A stretch of 64,000 nt of DNA, taken from positions 13,542,863-13,606,862 of the forward strand of contig NC_134849.1 in the NCBI RefSeq assembly GCF_965363235.1, read 5' to 3'. Numbering within the stretch: position 1 is the stretch's first letter; each line of letters starts with the position of its first letter. Positions 57,143 through 64,000 of the stretch are shown piece after piece. Position numbers and translations under genes: made by a program. Under the pieces are notes generated by a model. It was not told where the DNA came from and did no database searches. It was given only the letters and a program-made list of their open reading frames with translations. The stretch is from Mytilus galloprovincialis. Taxonomy: Eukaryota; Mollusca; Bivalvia; Mytilida; Mytilidae.

Positions 57143-57448
57143 ATGCAAAAGGTAGGTCCGATAAAAGAGGCCGTCCGGGATAAAGGTCGGGGTAAATTGG
57201 ATTGCCACTGGAATATGAGGGTACATTGCGTAGAGAGAGAAATATTTCCTAGTACGAATCAACGGATCCCTCTAAATTTGTTGCAAGGCTTTTTAACGTT
57301 CAAAGAGCGTATCACTTTACTCGAGGCATCGGATTTTACGTCAACATTCTTGCCGGCCGTGTCTGGGAACTTACACATCCCTGGCAACCAAACAGATGAC
57401 ACACTTTGTCAAAGGTTTTACTGCCGATCGGAGGAAGACCAATGGTGA
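57143..57448 (+). other. Unexplained 101-codon ORF in GC-richer block
   Basis: An open frame without low complexity, in DNA clearly richer in G and C than its surroundings. It has six cysteines and mixed composition. I recognise no domain. It could be an exon, part of a transposable element, or chance. No convincing splice sites or promoter seen. Confidence 0.25.
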
Positions 57449-57605
57449 TCATACTCAATAGATTAAACCTAAGTTTCAGTTTTGTTGTATGTTCCCATAT
57501 ATTTATTGCAGTTTTCATGGATGCATTTAAAAATACGGAAATATGGTATGATTTCCAATAAAACAACTATATATTACAGTACTAACTTCAATTATGAATA
57601 CATAG

Positions 57606-57925
57606 ATATAAAAAGATGTGGTATGAGTGCCTATGAGACAACTCTCCATCCAAGTCTCAATTTGTAAAAGAATATCCATTATAAGTCAAAGTACGGTGCC
57701 TTGTCCCACACCGAACATCAAGCTATAAGGGCCCCCAAAAATGACTAGTGAAAATTAATTCAAACGGGAAAACCAATTGTCTAATCTATATAAAAAGATA
57801 AAGGGGAAACAATTATGAACCATATATCAACAAACGACAACTACTGAATGTCAAATTCCTACTTAGTATAGGTACAAAATGCAGCGGGTTTGAACCATTC
57901 GTCACAACTCGGCCGATTCCGTATG
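57606..57925 (+). repeat. SINE-like repeat with tail, best plus-strand copy
   Basis: AAAAGATGTGGTATGAGTGC, GAGACAACTCTCCATCCAAG, TATAAGTCAAAGTACGGTGCC, CACCGAACATCAAGCTATAA, AAAAATGACTAGTG and CAAACGGGAAAACCAATTG. Other copies here are on the minus strand (8236, 10560, 42040). Confidence 0.85.
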
Positions 57926-58328
57926 TTCATACGGGATAGACGGAGAGTAGCGGATTCAGCCGATGATTGCCGATTGGGGTTTAAGCCTTAGTCCATACCA
58001 AAAGTAAGCTAAAATAAACATGCGCACAACACGAAGAGATGTGAAACACTTTAAAAGAGAAAACCAACGTTTCTCATGCGACTTGTCTGATTCAATTAGT
58101 GATGATAGTCCATGACCCTTGGACGTTTTTAATATGACACTGAATAAATATGTCGCTTCACTAATCTTTTGTATATTTTCACTGAATTATCGGGATAAAA
58201 AACTATAATCTGTATTTCTCGAAGATTTATATTACATCGTTTGTTTCATTGATTTCAGTTTCAGATATAACTAATAATTGTATAAAAACCAACTGTTAAT
58301 TCTTATCTGCAATTGATTTGATTCATCT
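57926..58328. other. Spacer, nothing recognised
   Basis: No gene. Short CGGATTCAGCCGATGATTGCCG stretch (57950) is unexplained. Confidence 0.4.
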
Positions 58329-58389
58329 GACGATTATGGAACGCCGTAGCTGCCTTATGTGTACTTGTTTTTAGATACGCTTATACTTT

Positions 58390-58640
58390 TCAATATATGC
58401 ACATAGTTTTTCTATATATGCACATACTTTTTCTCTATATGCACATAGTTTACTTTATATGCACATAGTTTACTTTATATGCACATAGTTTTTCTATATA
58501 TGCACATAGTTTTTCTATATATGCACATAGTTTTACTATATATGCACATACTTTTTCTCTATACGCACATACTTGTTCTCTATATGCACATAGTTTACTT
58601 TATATGCACATAGTTTTTCTCTATATGCACATCTGTTACT
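58390..58640 (+). repeat. 21-bp minisatellite, left arm
   Basis: About 12 units of TATATGCACATAGTTTTTC and variants. Confidence 0.92.
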
Positions 58641-58721
58641 TATTCGTTTTTAATGCGCGGAGTATACGGTTGCACTTTGAATTAAATCGTTTTTCAATTG
58701 TGTTCATGTCTCTGGTGGTAA

Positions 58722-59831
58722 TGTAACAAAAAATTTGTTCCGGCGTGACATAGGAAATATGTTCCACTGGAACTTATGTCACTGAAAATATGTTCCAGCA
58801 CTATAAAATTTGTTCCGGAACTAATTTTTTAACCAAGTGTGAAATAAGTTCCGGAACAAAAATCACAGCACCATGAGTTTTGTTCCAATATTAAAATTTT
58901 AAAAAAAAGTGAAATAAGTTCTTTTGATATTAGTTTTAACATGTTTAAACGAAGGTATTTTATAGGAATCAATGAAAATGTTCTGCTCGAAACTTATTTC
59001 ACAGAAAATAAGTTCTGTGCTTGCATGGGGTACATTTGCAATTGAAGGAATGACTGTAGGATGAAGATAAGAAAATGATGCGATGATAATGTATCTGTGT
59101 TTTATGGTTTATGTGGTATTCAACCTCCTTGTTTCCTAATGATCTGTCATGGGTGTTCTAATCATACATGTACTTAGCTATGATAATTCCACTTTTTAAA
59201 AGAATGTGTCTTTTGTTTCTTTATGTCTTTTAATATAATTGATCAGTCACTTTGTCCTTTTCAAAAAGTACAAATGTTCATCTTTAACTATAATACTTTT
59301 TTCGGAGTGACTTTTATTATTATTTCTTATTCTACTCTTTCCCTGGCTCATAAGGTCCATTTTTAGTATTATTAATTGAGCATGTTATTTAAATTTTGCT
59401 TTACTCCACATGATCCAATTAGATGTTTACACTTTTTATTTATTACATTATCAATATAATACATGTTTTTTATAATGACTTTAAACTCACTGATGACAAG
59501 TGCTCAGTATATAAGATAACTTGTTTAACCAGTGGAACATATTTCACAGACAAGGAACTTATTTCACCAGGTAAGGAACAAATTTCACAAATCCAGAACT
59601 TATTTCACCAGGTAAGGAACAAATCTCACAAACATGGAACTTATTTCACTAGGTAAGGAACAAATTTCACCAACCCAGAACTTATTTCACCAAGTAAAGT
59701 GTGGAACTTATTTCATAGAGATGGAACAAATTATATAGAAATTGTCTGTGAAAAAAGTTCTCCCAGAACATATTTCCTGTGAAATTAGTTCCACTGGAAC
59801 TTTTTTCACAGGAACAAATTTTGGCTCACAG
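58722..59831. mobile_element. Inverted-repeat element nested in the foldback
   Basis: Interrupts the left-arm sequence GGTGGTAACAATGTG, whose uninterrupted version is present (inverted) in the right arm near 61340. Target duplication TAA. Ends TGTAACAAAAAATTTGTTCC and (inverted) CTGTGAGCCAAAATTTGTTC. Interior has many GGAAC(A/T)(A/T)ATTTCAC motifs; the 77-codon ORF at 59423 is their translation. Confidence 0.8.
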
Positions 59832-61429
59832 TAACAATGTGTTCTTACAGATGAAATGACCCTATAAGCGCGATTGCAACCGTTCCAGTGCTCGGTTAAT
59901 ACCCTGTTACTTATTCACTTATAATACGTTTGTTGTACGTTGCACCTTTTAAAAAAAAAATTCAATTGTGCCCATGTCTCTTGGTGTAACAATGTGTTCT
60001 TAGAGATGAAATGACCCTATTAGCGCGCATGTACCCGTTCCAGCGCTCGGTAGACACCCTGTTATCTATTCGTTACCTATTCGTTACCTATTCACTTATA
60101 ATACGTTTGTTGTACGTTGCACCTTTTAGAAAAGGATTTTCAATTTTGTTCATGTCTCTGGTGGTAACAATGTGATCTTAGAGATTGAATGACCCTATTA
60201 GCGCGTATGTACCCGTTCCAGCGCTCGGTTAATACCCTGTTACCTATTCGTTACATATTCGCTTATAATACGTTTGTAATACTTTTTATGTGTAGTGTAG
60301 TATATGTTCAGACTTATTTTTGTTTGTACGTTTTGGATGATTTTGTTTAAATATTCCATGTGTAATGGCAGTGTAAACATTCAGAGTTTGAATTTATTAG
60401 AATAGTAAATTTAACATTTAAGAGAAAGCTGTACTTGTCACAAAGCTGCCACCAAAAAATTGGGACATTGCTTTAATGTACAATTTTTTATGACAATGAT
60501 AAATGTTCATTAAGAAGAGCAAATTTTTATCTTTTATTCATCATATTTGATTTTCAACCATATTTGTCAGGGTTCTCCAAGGAAAATATGTGCAAAAGCA
60601 GAAACATGTAAATACTTTAATTTTATATAACAGGTAACAGGTTATTTACCGAGCGCTGGAACGGGTACATGCGTGCTAATAGGGTAATTTCATCTCTAAG
60701 AACACATTGTTACCACAAGAGACATGGACAAAATTGAAAATCCTTTTCTAAAAGGTGCAACGTACAACAAACGTATTAAAAGTGAATAGGTAACACGGTA
60801 TTAACAGAGCGCTGGAACTGGTGCATGCGCGCTAATAGGGTCATTTCATCTCTTAGAAAACATTATTACCACCAGAGATATGAACTTAATTGAAAATCCT
60901 TTTCTAAAAGGTTCTACGTACAACAAACGTATTATAAGTGAATAGGTAACAGGGTATTAACCGAGCGCTGGAACGGGTACATGCGCGCTAATAGGGTAAT
61001 TTCATTTTTTAAAACACATTGTTACCATCAAAGACACGGACACAATTATAAATCCTTTTCTAAAAGGTGCAACGTACAACAAACGCATTATCAGTGAATA
61101 GGTAACGAATAGGTAACAGGTTAATTACCGAGCGCTGGAACGGGTACATGCGCGCTAATAGGGTCATTTCATCTCTAAGAACACATTGTTACACCAAGAG
61201 ACATGGGCACAATTGAATTTTTTTTTTAAAGGTGCAACGTACAACAAACGTATTATAAGTGAATAAGTAACAGGGTATTAACCGAGCACTGGAACGGTTG
61301 CAATCGCGCTTATAGGGTCATTTCATCTGTAAGAACACATTGTTACCACCAGAGACATGAACACAATTGAAAAACGATTTAATTCAAAGTGCAACCGTAT
61401 ACTCCGCGCATTAAAAACGAATAAGTAAC

Positions 61430-61685
61430 AGATGTGCATATAGAGAAAAAGTATGTGCATATAAAGTAAACTATGTGCATATAGAGAACAAGTATGTGCG
61501 TATAGAGAAAAAGTATGTGCATATATAGTTAAACTATGTGCATATATAGAAAAACTATGTGCATATATAGAAAAACTATGTGCATATAAAGTAAACTATG
61601 TGCATATAAAGTAAACTATGTGCATATAGAGAAAAAGTATGTGCATATATAGAAAAACTATGTGCATATATTGAAAAGTATAAGC
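61430..61685 (-). repeat. 21-bp minisatellite, right arm (inverted)
   Basis: About 12 units of CTATGTGCATATATAGAAAA, the reverse complement of the left-arm array. Confidence 0.92.
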
Positions 61686-61914
61686 GTATCTAAAAACAAG
61701 TACACATAAGGCAGCTACGGCGTTCCATAGACGATTGTATACTTCAAGTAACGGTATGTCTGATTTATAGTTTTACTTAATATATATACATGACAAATTA
61801 ACAGGGTTGTTTTTTGGGGATATTCAAAGAATTATTTAGACGGTATATGAAGACCAGAGATACATAAAGACGGTATATGAAAAGCTATATATTTCGTTAT
61901 ATTTACAATATAAA

Positions 61915-62040
61915 TGAAGAAGATGTGGTATGATGAGACAACCCTCCACAAGAGACCAAACTGACACAGAAATTAACAACTATAGGTCACCGTAAGGCTT
62001 TCAACAATGAGCAAAGCCCATACCGCATAGTCAGCTATGC
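61915..62040 (+). repeat. SINE-like repeat, second subfamily
   Basis: GAAGATGTGGTATGATGAGA, CACAAGAGACCAAACTGACACAG, ATAGGTCACCGTAAGG and AAAGCCCATACCGCATAG. Confidence 0.8.
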
Positions 62041-62246
62041 AAGCCCATTTGTCGAAACGTATTTCCACTTGAGAATTTTCAAGCTCAGTATAAAATCTGT
62101 TCGTTTTTAAGAATTTGATACACACATTTGTTAATTGGAGTGCAAGGTTTATTTATTTTAAAAAATTAAATTGTTTGATTTTAAATTTATCGAAAAACTA
62201 TTGTTTTCAGAAATGAAGTGAATGATATATAGTTTTGTTTATGTTG

Positions 62247-62854
<608 letters not shown>

Positions 62855-63334
62855 TATGTTATGTACAAGATTTAAGTTTGTACAAATTATGATTTGTACA
62901 GGGTTTTTGTACAAGTTATAAGTTTTTTTACATCTACCTTCTTGCAATAGGTGATACAAGTTTATCTTCTAAAATATTTCAGTAAAATGACTTAAATTTA
63001 AATCTATAAACTTCAACTTAACATTTAGCATTATTAAATAAAAACTGGATATGAGGATACCTGAATATTTTTAAATTCTTGTTTTATTTTTCTCCATATA
63101 CCAAAATCATATCTATTAAAAGTTCTTTATGTTCTAATAATGTTTTTTTTTATATCAATACTCAGTAATAGACTGTGTCATGTAGTTGTGGAAATATGAC
63201 AGAAATATCCGAAACAAAATACTGTTTGCTTGCATCATTCATTTTTGTAAAGCGGTTCATAAAACTCTGATAACTTGTACAAAAAGTCTGTACAAATTAT
63301 AATTTGTACAACATTACAACTTGTACACAACATA
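62855..63334. mobile_element. MITE with TATGTTGTGTACAAG-type ends, copy 2
   Basis: Ends TATGTTATGTACAAG and CTTGTACACAACATA. It has palindromic TTGTACAAATTATAATTTGTAC and an interior colinear with 49279-49719. Confidence 0.8.
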
Positions 63335-64000
63335 TATATATAATCAAAATGAAACTTTGAAGAATTAGAAAATAAGCATGATTTTTTTTTAAATCTATTT
63401 AATCAAACAAGTTTTTGGAACAACTAAAAAGAATAACCGCATATCATTCTTTGAAAAAAAAACATAAAGAAAGCTTATATAGATGCATTTCGTAGAATTG
63501 CTTATTATATGAATTGATGGACTCATGATAAAACAGGTTTTTTTTAAGAAATAAGGGACGTAACAAATGATCCGAGGTAGGGGCGTGATTGCCACAAAAT
63601 TGTAGGAAAGTATAAGGCCAAGTCGAATTTTTGTATACAATTTTAAGCAAATATCATGTTTCCGAACGCTCTCTACGTCCGTCATTCCTCAACTTGAAAC
63701 CAATATATATACTCCAATCACCCGACTTTGCAGATTCTACGTACCTACACTGTGAAACTTATCCTTAGAATTAAACGTGTTGCAAGACCAGTGTTAAGGA
63801 AAGTGTTTAATTTCTAAACATAAATAAAGATTGATATATTTTGCCCTCATCACTTCGCAATTAACATGTTGCTGTGCTAAAACATGTTTAGATTCTTCGT
63901 GGAGTATATAATTCTAAGCCTTTTTAATATCTATCTAAACATTTTATAGCTAAACATGTTCACAGTCTAATCAATTTATAGCTTGACATGTTTAGGCTGC
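63335..64000. other. Right edge, nothing recognised
   Basis: AT-rich. CTAAACATGTT-type motifs recur at the end (63880-63995). Minus-strand ORFs at 63395-63685 are not convincing. Confidence 0.4.

Larger units (their letters stand above)
58335..61729. mobile_element. Foldback-type element with long inverted arms, 3.4 kb
   Basis: 6-bp target duplication GACGAT at 58329-58334 and 61730-61735. The ends are TATGGAACGCCGTAGCTGCC and its inverted copy. Arms comprise a GCACATAG minisatellite, then several tandem 150-170 bp modules (ATGAAATGACCCTATTAGCG, CCGTTCCAGCGCTCGGT, ACGTTTGTTGTACGTTGCACC) in one orientation on the left (59833-60280) and inverted on the right (60632-61430). The centre is about 60290-60630. 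No transposase seen. Superfamily not assigned. Confidence 0.88.

Noticed and set aside
58390-58640. CRISPR-like array of 21-bp repeats
   Set aside because: Repeats are directly adjacent with no variable spacers and have an inverted twin in the same transposon.

Overview
The window looks like nuclear DNA from a marine bivalve, most likely a mytilid mussel. The DNA is AT-rich. Host genes are either split by introns or intronless, and they are sparse. Most of the rest is dispersed repeats of types I associate with mussel genomes: a long repeat opening AGCTCACCTGG, short SINE-like repeats, hAT-type and palindromic MITEs, Penelope-like RT elements, a LINE fragment and a Ty1/copia-type LTR element. 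The organism call rests on recognising families, not on a search.

Left part (1-17 kb). The last exon and 3' UTR of an unidentified gene lie at 592-950. A split gene of the CHST15 / GalNAc4S-6-sulfotransferase family runs on the plus strand from about 7.6 to 16.75 kb. I can place six exons that together carry the 5'-phosphosulfate-binding motif (CKSGTKD), the 3'-phosphate-binding motif (VIRDPAERE) and the C-terminal region. The gene looks damaged. An expected middle exon is absent, a 30-bp minisatellite has amplified one exon/intron boundary with its splice donor, and two other junctions do not work with canonical sites.

Middle part (17-33 kb). A decayed Penelope-like RT sits beside a full-length AGCTCACCTGG repeat. 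Then come a TTAA-flanked MITE, the first of four nicotinic-receptor-like genes (22948-24177, minus), a hAT-type element with a perfect 8-bp target duplication, a longer Penelope-like RT ORF, and a shortened Ty1/copia element with both LTRs and a 5-bp target duplication.

Receptor cluster (22.9-53.2 kb). Four Cys-loop ligand-gated channel genes, each a single uninterrupted reading frame of about 390-410 codons, lie within 30 kb. They form two pairs: genes 1 and 3 (22.9 and 40.2 kb), and genes 2 and 4 (33.6 and 52.0 kb). All have a signal peptide, a 13-residue Cys-loop, WKPD loop A, four membrane segments and a cation-type GER before M2. All lack the vicinal cysteine pair of alpha subunits. Gene 3 has one in-frame stop. 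Together they look like a local expansion of retroposed nAChR-like subunits.

Right part (53-64 kb). No host gene is recognised. The region holds a tandem array of a roughly 0.9-kb unit containing a tRNA-like segment, an unexplained 101-codon ORF, a 3.4-kb foldback element with long inverted arms, 6-bp target duplications and another inverted-repeat element nested inside it, a (GA)n tract, and a second copy of a TATGTTGTGTACAAG-ended MITE.
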